From positions 62,001 to 126,000 of the forward strand of contig JBFNFA010000010.1 of assembly GCA_040797845.1 (NCBI GenBank): 64,000 bases of DNA. Reading direction: 5' to 3'. Below, piece by piece: positions 1 through 8,077 of this stretch (its first letter is position 1; each line of letters begins with the position of its first letter). The stretch is from Clostridium_AW sp040797845 (GTDB lineage Bacteria; Bacillota; Clostridia; Clostridiales; Clostridiaceae). The notes under the pieces were generated by a model. The model was given only the letters and a program-made list of their open reading frames with translations. It ran no database searches and was not told the origin of the DNA. The position numbers and the translations under genes are program-made.

Positions 1-1437
1 GATAAAGAAATAAAAATACTTAGCGGTGGACAAAAAACTAGAGTAGCATTGTGTAAATTGCTGCTGCTTAATCCAGAAATATTATTATTAGATGAACCTA
101 CAAATCATTTAGATTTAGACGCCATAGAATGGTTAGAAGAATATCTTAAATCCTATAAGGGTTCCATAATTATTATATCCCACGATAGATACTTCTTAGA
201 TTCAGTGACTAACAGAACTATGGAATTATTAAATGGAAAAATAATTTCTTATGATGGAAATTATACAAAATTTATAGAATTTAAGAAAAAAGACTTTGAA
301 GATAAACTAAAAGCTTATAATCTACAACAAACTGAAATCAAAAGACAAGAAGAAATAATTGAAAAATATAGATCCTTTAATAGAGAAAAAAGTATTAGAG
401 CCGCAGAAAGTCGCCAAAAAGCTCTAGATAAAGTAGTAAGAATAGATGCTCCTGATAAAGATCCAACTAGTGCGAAAATAAAATTTACCGCTCAAATCAC
501 TAGTGGAAATGATGTTTTATATATGGAGAACCTTAGCAAAAGCTTTGGGGAAAATAATTTGTTTAATAATATTTATATGGACGTTAAGAGAAGCGAAAAA
601 GTAGCACTTATAGGAGAAAACGGAAGAGGTAAGACCACTCTATTAAAAATCATAATGGAGAAGGAATCTAAAGATAGTGGAACAATTGTTTTAGGACGAA
701 ATGTTTTTATAGGCTATTACGACCAAGAACAATCAGATTTAAATCCAGAAAAAACAATATTGGATGAAGTTTGGGATGTGTTTCCTAATATGACTACTAC
801 AGAAATAAGATCTGCTCTAGCGGCTTTTTTATTCAGAGGAGAAGAAGTTTTTAAAAAAATTTCTACATTAAGCGGCGGCGAAAAGTGTAGAATTAACCTT
901 TTAAAGCTCATGCTTTCAGAATCAAATCTATTGCTACTAGACGAACCTACAAATCACTTAGATATTATGTCTCGTGAAGCTTTAGAAGATGCCATACTAG
1001 AATATAATGGTACTGTCATGGTAATCTCTCATGATAGATATTTTTTAAATAAAGTAATTAATAGGATATATGAACTTAAAGAAAATGAAGCTAAGGAATA
1101 TCTAGGTAACTATAGTTACTACGTTGAAAAGAAGAAAAATCCATTGAGATATAATTATGAAGAAGAAAATGAGGGAAAAACAAAAACTCAAATACAACAA
1201 GAAAAACGAAAAAAGAGAGAGGCTGAAAAAGCTGAAAAAGAAATTAAACAAAGATTAAAAAATATAGAAGAAGAGATATCTAATAAAGAAAGTTATCTAG
1301 TAGAACTTCAAAATAACCTATGTCTTGAAGAAATCTATTCTGATCCGATTAAAAGTGAAGAAGTAAATAAAGAAATTCTAAAAATAGAAAAAGAGATAGA
1401 AGCTTTGTATACAGAATGGGAAAACTTTATTAGTTAG
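1..1437 (+). CDS. ABC-F family ATP-binding protein (3' part, YdiF-like)
   Basis: The open frame runs in from the window edge, so the start and the first Walker A are missing. At the very start is the first signature (LSGGQKTRVAL), then Walker B (LLLLDEPTNHLD). A charged linker follows, then a complete second ABC domain: Walker A GENGRGKTT, signature LSGGEKCRINL and a second LLLLDEPTNHLD. The last roughly 95 residues are a lysine/glutamate-rich coiled coil, as in the YdiF branch. There are no membrane segments. ABC-F proteins act on the ribosome E site (translation rescue or antibiotic protection) rather than in transport. Duplicated NBDs with the P-loop linker make the family call firm; the subfamily is an inference. 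A strong terminator follows. Confidence 0.93.
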   Translation, partial: DKEIKILSGGQKTRVALCKLLLLNPEILLLDEPTNHLDLDAIEWLEEYLKSYKGSIIIISHDRYFLDSVTNRTMELLNGKIISYDGNYTKFIEFKKKDFEDKLKAYNLQQTEIKRQEEIIEKYRSFNREKSIRAAESRQKALDKVVRIDAPDKDPTSAKIKFTAQITSGNDVLYMENLSKSFGENNLFNNIYMDVKRSEKVALIGENGRGKTTLLKIIMEKESKDSGTIVLGRNVFIGYYDQEQSDLNPEKTILDEVWDVFPNMTTTEIRSALAAFLFRGEEVFKKISTLSGGEKCRINLLKLMLSESNLLLLDEPTNHLDIMSREALEDAILEYNGTVMVISHDRYFLNKVINRIYELKENEAKEYLGNYSYYVEKKKNPLRYNYEEENEGKTKTQIQQEKRKKREAEKAEKEIKQRLKNIEEEISNKESYLVELQNNLCLEEIYSDPIKSEEVNKEILKIEKEIEALYTEWENFIS

Positions 1438-1488
1438 TTGTGAATTGATAATATACAGTTACGGAAGAGCTTTTCATAATTGAAATTC

Positions 1489-1512
1489 TAATAATAATAA
1501 TAATAATAATAA
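1489..1512. repeat. (TAA)8 microsatellite
   Basis: Eight perfect tandem TAA units lie directly before the terminator stem. On the minus strand they give a TTA-rich tract after the hairpin, which may help termination of the convergent gene. Slippage could make the length variable between strains. Confidence 0.8.
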
Positions 1513-1545
1513 CAGGCTTTGGGAACACATCCAAAGCCTGTTTAA
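1511..1545 (+). terminator. Intrinsic terminator, probably bidirectional
   Basis: Perfect 12-bp stem AACAGGCTTTGG / CCAAAGCCTGTT with an 8-nt loop, between the convergent ABC-F gene and the receiver/zinc-ribbon gene. It is T-rich on both sides. Confidence 0.85.
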
Positions 1546-1571
1546 TTCTAAAAAATCTTTATTTTAAAATT

Positions 1572-2042
1572 TTAAATATTAATTCCTACTTTTTCATTTT
1601 TAAGCTTATTTCCACAATAAGGACAAAATGCATATAATTGCTCCCCTATCTTGCCTCCGCAGAAAGGGCAGAATAAAAAATCCAATCTATCATTTACTGT
1701 AAAAAAGCTCTTTAATATTATATTTAAGTCATCTAGCTTTACAGGAGTTTTAATAATCCCATCTACTTTATTATATCTAAAATCCTCAATATTTAAATTG
1801 TTACATGAGGATAAAAGACATTTAGTATCTTTTTTCATGTCCTTAATTTTCTTTATTAATAAATCTCCTGAGGTTTCTTTCATAATTAAATTAGCTATAA
1901 CTACATCAGGAGAATACTTATTAATTTCATAAATAGCAGAATACTCATTAGTAATCTCCACATCGTATCCTAATTGGATTAGTAAATCCTTTAATATGTA
2001 ACTTTCGAATTTAGAGTCGTTTACAACCAATATCTTTTTCAT
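1572..2042 (-). CDS. Pseudo-receiver protein with C-terminal zinc ribbon
   Basis: 156 residues. Residues 1-113 have the CheY-like receiver pattern (MKKILVVNDS at the start, GIIKTPV near residue 98). Where the phospho-accepting aspartate belongs (PDVVIANLIM) there is N51, and the usual acidic pair is N8-D9, so normal phosphorylation is not expected. Residues 125-143 form a zinc ribbon, CPFC-x11-CPYC (C125, C128, C140, C143). There is no DNA-binding output domain. It has a GAGG Shine-Dalgarno before ATG and stands alone, with proC upstream in the same direction. It may be a protein-interaction or nucleic-acid adaptor. The domain calls are visible in the sequence; the function is unknown. Confidence 0.8.
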   Translation of the reverse strand: MKKILVVNDSKFESYILKDLLIQLGYDVEITNEYSAIYEINKYSPDVVIANLIMKETSGDLLIKKIKDMKKDTKCLLSSCNNLNIEDFRYNKVDGIIKTPVKLDDLNIILKSFFTVNDRLDFLFCPFCGGKIGEQLYAFCPYCGNKLKNEKVGINI

Positions 2043-2143
2043 TGCTTACCTCACAATAAGTAATTATTGTTAGTATCATTCTATCTTATAACTGGACTAT
2101 TTTCAATATTAATCCATAAAAGTATATTTACTAAGAAATATTC

Positions 2144-2956
2144 TTAGCTATTTTTAGACATTTTAATAGTCTTTTCCGTACATTTTTTCATCGCTTTAAT
2201 TACTGCACCTCTAAAATTATTTTTTTCTAAAGAATATACAGCTTCTATTGTAGTTCCACCTGGTGAACATACTTTATCTTTTAATGCTCCTGGATGCTCT
2301 CCTGTTTCTAATACCATTTTTGCCGCTCCTAAAACAGCCTGTGCTGCCATTTTATAAGCCTTATCTCTAGGAAGACCATCTAGTACTCCTCCATCAGCTA
2401 AAGCTTCTATAAACATATATACATAAGCTGGAGATGACCCACTTATAGCTGGAACTACATCCATAAGTTTTTCATTTATTATTTCCACTTTTCCAAAGCT
2501 TTCAAATATATTTACTATGTAGTTTACATCTTCCTCCTTATTAAAATTATTATAACAAAGAGCTGTCATTCCCTCTCCTACCAATGCTGGAGTATTTGGC
2601 ATAGTTCTTACTACCTTTATGTCTTTTCCGAAGCCTTTTTCTATAAAATCTATACTTATACCGGCTGCTATAGTTACAATCACTACATTATTTTTAACTT
2701 TATCTTTTATTTCCTCTACTACAGGTGCGTAAATATTAGGTTTTACAGCTAAAACAATTACGTCTGAATTTAAAGCAACTTCTGTATTAGATTTAGTAGT
2801 TTTTATATTGTGTTTTTTTCTCATATAATTTAACTTTTCTTCATCCATATCACTAACCATGATATTTTCCGTTTCTACAATTTTAGACTTTACAATGCCC
2901 TCCACTATAGCCTGCGCCATATTGCCACAACCTATAATTCCAATAAATTTACTCAT
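2144..2956 (-). CDS. proC: Pyrroline-5-carboxylate reductase
   Basis: 270 residues, the usual ProC length. It reduces 1-pyrroline-5-carboxylate to proline with NAD(P)H in the cytosol, the last step of proline synthesis. The N-terminal Rossmann motif is GIIGCGNMAQAI. The C-terminal dimerisation domain carries the family signature region (SGSSPAYVYMFIEAL, then SPGGTTIEAV near residue 230). The start follows GGAGGG with good spacing. No proA or proB is adjacent, so this is a stand-alone gene, as in many clostridia. A short 7-bp hairpin overlaps the stop codon but is a weak terminator. Confidence 0.96.
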   Translation of the reverse strand: MSKFIGIIGCGNMAQAIVEGIVKSKIVETENIMVSDMDEEKLNYMRKKHNIKTTKSNTEVALNSDVIVLAVKPNIYAPVVEEIKDKVKNNVVIVTIAAGISIDFIEKGFGKDIKVVRTMPNTPALVGEGMTALCYNNFNKEEDVNYIVNIFESFGKVEIINEKLMDVVPAISGSSPAYVYMFIEALADGGVLDGLPRDKAYKMAAQAVLGAAKMVLETGEHPGALKDKVCSPGGTTIEAVYSLEKNNFRGAVIKAMKKCTEKTIKMSKNS

Positions 2957-3128
2957 ATGTATCCCTCCAATTCCATAAAGGAAGTTAATATACTACTAAT
3001 ATAACACAAATAAAAATTGTCACGCATTAAAAACTATAATTTAAGATAAATATTTTTCAAAATTCTAGATTAGGCCAAATTATTTTCATAGTTCTAAGTT
3101 TCTACAGATATAATTTATTCTACTAAAC

Positions 3129-3192
3129 AAAAGCTAAGTACGTAGTGACGCCACTCCACAAAAGTCGCTATCTCACTATATACTTAGCTTTT
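3129..3192. repeat. Dispersed palindromic repeat, copy A
   Basis: A 64-bp element with terminal inverted arms (AAAAGCTAAGTA ... TACTTAGCTTTTT) and an asymmetric centre containing AAAAGTCGCTAT. The reverse complement matches the element at 58606-58669 (about 46 of 53 aligned arm positions identical). It sits about 90 bp downstream of the spore-cortex enzyme gene, within the 325-bp gap 2957-3281, in which I otherwise see only the upstream region of proC. Orientation relative to the neighbouring gene is opposite in the two copies, which argues against a plain terminator. Confidence 0.75.
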
Positions 3193-3281
3193 TCATATTT
3201 TACAATTATAGTAAATACTCATTTACTATAACCCTAAAATTTTATAGACTTTAAAGATTGCATAGCAATTTTTCTATGTCA

Positions 3282-4565
3282 TTAAACTACTTTTTCAATA
3301 AAAAACATATCATCTAAAACTTGCCAGTTCTGTGGAAAAGGTCTTGCTAATACCCAATAACTTACTCCTCTTAGTCCATATTCACTAACCAATTTATATT
3401 TCGCCTCTACACTTCTAGCATCTTCAAACCATACTACATGTTCTCTACCTTGTGCATCTATATAGGTGTAATGAGGTGATTGGGCTTTTTCATCATATTG
3501 GATTGTAGCTCCATATCTAGCTGCTCTATCAATGGCTTCTTGATTACCTATACTTTCAGCAAATTCTCCTCCTGGAGTATAAGGTAATGTCCAATCATAA
3601 CCATATAGAGGCATTCCCATCATTATTTTATTAGGAGGAATTACAGATACCGCATAATTAATTACTTTTCTTACCTCGTTTAATGGTGCTACAGCTAAAG
3701 GTGGACCACCTGACCAACCCCATTCATAGGTCATAATAATTACAAAATCCACAATTTCACCATGAGCTCTATAGTCATGAGCCCCATGCCATGATCCAGT
3801 TAATGCATCATAAGTCTTTGGCGCCAATGCTGTTGCAACAATGTAATTTGGATGCAGTGCAGCTACAAGCTTTCTCAAAAAGTTATTATACTTTTCCCTG
3901 TCCTCTGGAGGAATTCTTTCAAAATCTACTATTACACCATAATAACCTTTGCTTTTTATGGTACTTAGTATATTGTTTATCAAAGTCTGCTGTAATTCAT
4001 CGCTATTTAATATATTTTTTATTAACTCAGTATCAAAATTTGCTCCTGCTATATTGGTCACAGATAACAATGGAGCAACGTCTCCTTCTTTAGCTACTTC
4101 TATTATTGTTTCATCTCTTATTGGGGTCAATGTACCATCAGCATTTACATGATAACTAAAAGGACTTACATAAGTTAAGTAAGGCAACAATGGAGTTAAA
4201 ATAGCTCTTTCTCTTTCTGGTGTACTTGGTTGAATAAAAGCATTAACTTCAGTGTATCCATAATTTTTTGCTTTATCAGGGATTCTTATTATTTGCCCTG
4301 GGTAAATAGAGGATGGATCTGTAATATTATTTAGTTGAACTATGCTGTCTACTGATACATCAAATTTTCTAGCAATACTCCAAAGAGTATCCCCCGGGTT
4401 AACCCTATATGCCGTTTCCGTTGAGGGTATAACCAAGGATTGACCTACAACTAAAACAGTATCTTCTCCAATTCCATTAGCATCTAAAATACTTTCAGGG
4501 GTTACTCCAAATCTTCTAGAAATGGACCAAACACTATCTCCAGGTTTTACTACATAAATACTCAA
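3282..4565 (-). CDS. LysM-GH18 spore-cortex glycosidase (SleL/YaaH type)
   Basis: 427 residues. Two LysM peptidoglycan-binding repeats (about 2-47 and 52-95, each with a GDS/TxWSIxRxF core) are followed by a GH18 barrel (about 110-420). The catalytic region is GVIVDFERIPPED near residue 214, the same degenerate DxE form as in SleL/YaaH N-acetylglucosaminidases, which cut cortex peptidoglycan fragments during germination. There is no signal peptide, as expected for a protein placed on the spore from the mother cell. The start is TTG behind AAGG. The gene lies 68 bp downstream of tsaD in the same direction. SleL and YaaH cannot be told apart here. Confidence 0.88.
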   Translation of the reverse strand: MSIYVVKPGDSVWSISRRFGVTPESILDANGIGEDTVLVVGQSLVIPSTETAYRVNPGDTLWSIARKFDVSVDSIVQLNNITDPSSIYPGQIIRIPDKAKNYGYTEVNAFIQPSTPERERAILTPLLPYLTYVSPFSYHVNADGTLTPIRDETIIEVAKEGDVAPLLSVTNIAGANFDTELIKNILNSDELQQTLINNILSTIKSKGYYGVIVDFERIPPEDREKYNNFLRKLVAALHPNYIVATALAPKTYDALTGSWHGAHDYRAHGEIVDFVIIMTYEWGWSGGPPLAVAPLNEVRKVINYAVSVIPPNKIMMGMPLYGYDWTLPYTPGGEFAESIGNQEAIDRAARYGATIQYDEKAQSPHYTYIDAQGREHVVWFEDARSVEAKYKLVSEYGLRGVSYWVLARPFPQNWQVLDDMFFIEKVV

Positions 4566-4633
4566 TAAATTTACCTTCTTTTAAAATACTACCATAATTA
4601 TTATATTCAGCTATTTTATTTACGTTCATATTT

Positions 4634-5659
4634 TTATCTTTGCCCAAGTTTTAAATTAGGAATAGCATTTAAATCTAAAGATGCAGTTCTACCTTTAATT
4701 AATTCAAAGTATGCTGCACTTCCTATCATAGCTGCATTATCTGTACAAAGTATTAATTCCGGGAATAAAACTTTTATTCCATTTCTATCTCCTTCTTTGA
4801 CTAAAGTATCTCTAAGGCATGAATTTGCTGCTACTCCTCCAGCTATAGCGATTTTATCTACCTTCTTCATTTTACAAGCTCTTATTGAATTATCTACAAG
4901 GAAATCTACAACTGCCTTTTGAAAAGATGCAGCCACATCTGCTTTATTTACTTCTTCATTTTTCATAGCCTTTCCATTTAAATAATTCAATACTGCAGAT
5001 TTTAACCCACTAAATGAAAAATCTAAAGATGAATTATCATGAAAATTTGCTCTTGGGAATTTTATAGCCTCTGGATTGCCTTCTTTAGCTAACTTATCTA
5101 TCTTAGGGCCTCCAGGATATCCAAGTCCTAAGGCTCTCGCTATCTTATCATAGGCTTCCCCTGCTGCATCATCTCTAGTTTGACCTAAGACTTCAAATTC
5201 GCCATAATCCTTCATATAAACAATGTTTGTATGTCCCCCTGATACTATAAGGCATACAAAAGGAGGTTCTAAGTCTTTATGCTGTATGAAATTTGCACTT
5301 ACGTGCCCTTCTATATGGTTTACTCCAACTAGGGGCTTATTTAAGGCGTAAGAAAGTCCCTTAGCATATTGAAGCCCTACCAATAGAGCTCCAACTAATC
5401 CTGGTCCATAAGTTACTCCAATAGCATCAATATCCTGTAAAGATGTCTTCGCTTCATCTAAAGCCTCTTTAACCACAGCTCCAATTACCTCTATATGCTT
5501 TCTTGAAGCTACTTCTGGTACTACTCCACCAAACTTTTTATGTATATCTATTTGGGAAGAAATTATATTTGAAAGCACTTCTCTTCCATTAACTACTACA
5601 GCAGCTGAAGTTTCATCACAACTGCTCTCTATAGCAAGTATTTTTATATCCTTATTCAT
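4634..5659 (-). CDS. tsaD: tRNA N6-adenosine threonylcarbamoyltransferase TsaD
   Basis: 341 residues, ASKHA fold, full length. It transfers the threonylcarbamoyl group to A37 of ANN-decoding tRNAs, in complex with TsaB and TsaE. Visible signatures are ILAIESSCDETS at the N-terminus, the metal-binding HIEGH (H115, H119) and GGxxANxxLR-like GGVAANSCLRD. The partners TsaE and TsaB are encoded at 20.5-21.6 kb, so three of the four t6A genes are in the window; TsaC is not. A consensus-like vegetative promoter lies 50-80 bp upstream. Confidence 0.97.
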   Translation of the reverse strand: MNKDIKILAIESSCDETSAAVVVNGREVLSNIISSQIDIHKKFGGVVPEVASRKHIEVIGAVVKEALDEAKTSLQDIDAIGVTYGPGLVGALLVGLQYAKGLSYALNKPLVGVNHIEGHVSANFIQHKDLEPPFVCLIVSGGHTNIVYMKDYGEFEVLGQTRDDAAGEAYDKIARALGLGYPGGPKIDKLAKEGNPEAIKFPRANFHDNSSLDFSFSGLKSAVLNYLNGKAMKNEEVNKADVAASFQKAVVDFLVDNSIRACKMKKVDKIAIAGGVAANSCLRDTLVKEGDRNGIKVLFPELILCTDNAAMIGSAAYFELIKGRTASLDLNAIPNLKLGQR

Positions 5660-5709
5660 ATTATTAACTCCTTTTATTAACCACTTATATTGTTAATTTA
5701 ATATAACCA

Positions 5710-5738
5710 ATTATACTTTAATAGTTTTTTATTATCAA
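5710..5738 (-). promoter_or_regulatory. Predicted sigma-A promoter of tsaD
   Basis: TTGATA, 17-bp spacer, perfect TATAAT, read on the minus strand about 50 bp before the tsaD start. Confidence 0.7.
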
Positions 5739-5793
5739 CGTTCTATTGAAAGCATTCCCCAATAGATGATAACATATAATAGGGTGATAAATA

Positions 5794-6408
5794 ATGAAAA
5801 ATTTTGCAAAAGTAATTGTAATGGGTTCTCCAATATCTAAATCAAATTTTAAACTATTCAACTTAAACGGAAGAGCCATACTTCCCTATAATTCTGGAAA
5901 ATACCATGATAGATACGCACTCTACGAAGAAGAAATTGCATACCAGACAAGACTTCAAAACCCTAACACCGTACTAAGCGAATCTTTAATTGCAATACTT
6001 AAAGTATATTATAAAAGCCAAAAGAGGCATCCCGACACTAATAATATTACTAAAAGTATATTTGATGGTATAGAGAAAAGTGGCCTTATTGTAAATGATG
6101 CTCAAATTAGAAGGATAATAATAGAAGAGTATTATGATAAAGAAAATCCTCGATTTGAATTAGAGCTTTATGGTGAAAGCACTTATTGTATTAATTATGA
6201 AGTATTAAAAAAAGAAATTGAAGATAAACCTATTGAATACTCTCCTCCTAGCAATAAAAAGGGAATGACTACTAAAGTTAAGACAAGCGTTAATAAGGCC
6301 GAATGTAGTTGCAACATATGTGGAAAGGGAGTAAGTAATGATCAACTCTTATCTGCTAATGGCGGAAAAATGAAAATATGCAAGGAGTGTTTAAAAAAAC
6401 TTTTCTAA
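5794..6408 (+). CDS. RusA-like nuclease fused to a ClpX-type C4 zinc finger
   Basis: 204 residues. Residues 1-127 match the RusA Holliday-junction resolvase family: the core RHPDTNNITKSIFDGI with D81, K87 and D91, then NDAQI with D102. By alignment from memory, the second catalytic aspartate of E. coli RusA (D72) corresponds to N83 here, so activity may differ. A linker is followed by a four-cysteine finger C173-x2-C176-x19-C196-x2-C199, like the ClpX zinc-binding domain. RusA proteins are usually phage-borne, but no phage genes flank this one. It faces away from tsaD and converges on the glp operon. A 10-bp hairpin overlaps its stop. Confidence 0.8.
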   Translation: MKNFAKVIVMGSPISKSNFKLFNLNGRAILPYNSGKYHDRYALYEEEIAYQTRLQNPNTVLSESLIAILKVYYKSQKRHPDTNNITKSIFDGIEKSGLIVNDAQIRRIIIEEYYDKENPRFELELYGESTYCINYEVLKKEIEDKPIEYSPPSNKKGMTTKVKTSVNKAECSCNICGKGVSNDQLLSANGGKMKICKECLKKLF

Positions 6409-6415
6409 ACACTCC
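6384..6415. terminator. Hairpin at the convergent gene ends
   Basis: GGAGTGTTTA / TAAACACTCC stem across the last codons and stop of the RusA-like gene, facing the end of the glp operon. It has no clear T-tract on either strand, so it is only a possible terminator. Confidence 0.4.
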
Positions 6416-6423
6416 CCACTCAT

Positions 6424-6795
6424 TTATGCAATTTTTTCTTTAACATTTCTTGTAGCTACAATATTTACGCCCGTAGATGCAGCATTTTCTACTATAATAT
6501 CACCTATTTTTATAGGCGCTTTAACTTTAATACCTTTAAGGGATTTTATACATTCCTCTATTTTACTTTTAGGAATATCACTCTCAGTTTTTACTGGTAA
6601 CACATCTATTTCTCCATTCTCTATAAACACAGAACTAGTAACTATTCTTGTAGGATTAGTGCACTCTTTCTTTGCATATTCAATTCCTATATTGCAGCTA
6701 TTCCCGGTAACTTTTATCACTTCACTATTTTCTATTTCTACTTTTAAAGGGCAACCTACAGGACATCCTATGCAGGTTATATTCCTAACTTTCAT
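6424..6795 (-). CDS. DUF1667 CxxC protein of the glycerol-3-phosphate oxidation operon
   Basis: 123 residues. The N-terminus has a CxxxC motif (CIGCPVGC) and further cysteines at NSCNIG and KKECTNP, suggesting an iron-sulfur or redox-metal site. It is the third gene of an operon, starting 3 bp after the stop of the FAD/NAD oxidoreductase gene. DUF1667 proteins accompany GlpA-like and NAD-dependent flavoprotein subunits in Thermotoga and clostridia, where the trio is thought to form an anaerobic G3P dehydrogenase. Its role as small redox subunit is inferred from context. Confidence 0.85.
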   Translation of the reverse strand: MKVRNITCIGCPVGCPLKVEIENSEVIKVTGNSCNIGIEYAKKECTNPTRIVTSSVFIENGEIDVLPVKTESDIPKSKIEECIKSLKGIKVKAPIKIGDIIVENAASTGVNIVATRNVKEKIA

Positions 6796-6797
6796 AA

Positions 6798-8063
6798 TTA
6801 TTCCTCCTCCACTTTAAAAGTGATCTGTTTACATTCAGGATACTTCTGGAGCATAGTTTTTGTGATTCTAAACTCCTCCATTTCTCCTGGAGTTAAAATC
6901 CTTTTTTTAATCTTTATTTCTTTTTCTTCATCAAAATATACAGATATATATTTTCCTTTATACACATTATCCACTCTGAATCTTACTTGAATAAATTTAT
7001 CTATATTATCTTTATTTATATAATTTGGGACAGTATATCTTACCCCTTGTGTAGCTATAAGCTTTATAGCATCTTTTTTATTTCTAAATTTTTCTCCCTT
7101 GATGTATTTTGCAGCATTCTTTCCTGCCATGTGGCTTTCCATACTAACATTATCTACTAAGTCGTGAACATGCAGTACATTGCCACAAGCAAATATTCCT
7201 TCTATGTTAGTTTCTAAGCTTTCGTTTACTGATGGACCGTTCGTCACCCTGCATAACTCCACTTCCCCTTTTCTTGAAAGCTCATTTTCCGGTATAAGCC
7301 CAACAGATAGAAGTAATGTATCACAAGGTATATATTCCTCTGTTCCAATTATAGGTTTTCTATTATCGTCTACCTTAGCTATAGTTACCCCTTCTAATCT
7401 ATCTCTACCTTTTATATCAATAACTGTATGACTTAATTTTAAAGGTATATCAAAATCATCTAAACATTGAACAATATTTCTTTTTAATCCTCCTGAGTAT
7501 GGCATTAATTCTATAACTGCTTTAACTTCCGCTCCTTCTAAAGTCATTCTTCTTGCCATTATAAGTCCAATATCACCTGAGCCTAATATTACTACTTCTT
7601 TACCAGGCATATATCCTTCAATATTTACAAACTTTTGAGCAGTTCCTGCTGTAAATATGCCTGCACATCTACTACCTGGAATATTCAGTGCCCCTCTTGG
7701 CCTTTCTCTACATCCCATAGCCAAAATTATAGACTTTGCTTTTATTTCAATGACGCCATCTTCACCATTTACCGCAGTTATTATTTTATCTTTTGATAAG
7801 TCAATAACCATAGTATTTAATTTATAAGGAATTCCCATATCCATGATTTCATCAACATATCTTTGAGCATATTCAGGGCCAGTTAATTCTTCTTTAAACT
7901 TATGAAGTCCGAATCCATTGTGGATACATTGATTTAATATTCCCCCCAATGTGTTTTCTCTCTCCAATATTATGATATTATCAATACCTTCCTGCTTTGC
8001 TGAAATCGCTGCAGCAAGCCCTGCCGGTCCCCCGCCAATGATAACTATATCATATTCAATCAT
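6798..8063 (-). CDS. FAD/NAD-dependent oxidoreductase of the glp operon
   Basis: 421 residues with two Rossmann folds: FAD GGGPAGLAAAISA near the N-terminus and NAD GSGDIGLIMARRM near residue 160. The C-terminal ATG-type FAD motif is GIFACGNVLHVHDLVDNV. It is a pyridine-nucleotide-disulfide-oxidoreductase-like protein without an obvious CxxC redox disulfide, probably passing electrons between the GlpA-like subunit and NAD. The start is taken at the ATG behind GGAGGG; an in-frame GTG 15 bp upstream lies in the Shine-Dalgarno region and is rejected. It starts 14 bp after the GlpA-like stop, with DUF1667 immediately downstream. Confidence 0.88.
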   Translation of the reverse strand: MIEYDIVIIGGGPAGLAAAISAKQEGIDNIIILERENTLGGILNQCIHNGFGLHKFKEELTGPEYAQRYVDEIMDMGIPYKLNTMVIDLSKDKIITAVNGEDGVIEIKAKSIILAMGCRERPRGALNIPGSRCAGIFTAGTAQKFVNIEGYMPGKEVVILGSGDIGLIMARRMTLEGAEVKAVIELMPYSGGLKRNIVQCLDDFDIPLKLSHTVIDIKGRDRLEGVTIAKVDDNRKPIIGTEEYIPCDTLLLSVGLIPENELSRKGEVELCRVTNGPSVNESLETNIEGIFACGNVLHVHDLVDNVSMESHMAGKNAAKYIKGEKFRNKKDAIKLIATQGVRYTVPNYINKDNIDKFIQVRFRVDNVYKGKYISVYFDEEKEIKIKKRILTPGEMEEFRITKTMLQKYPECKQITFKVEEE

Positions 8064-8077
8064 AATTAATCCCTCCA

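Noticed and set aside
3129..3192. Plain intrinsic terminator of the spore-cortex gene
   Set aside because: A homologous copy at 58606-58669 lies in the opposite orientation relative to its gene, and the U-tracts are poor.
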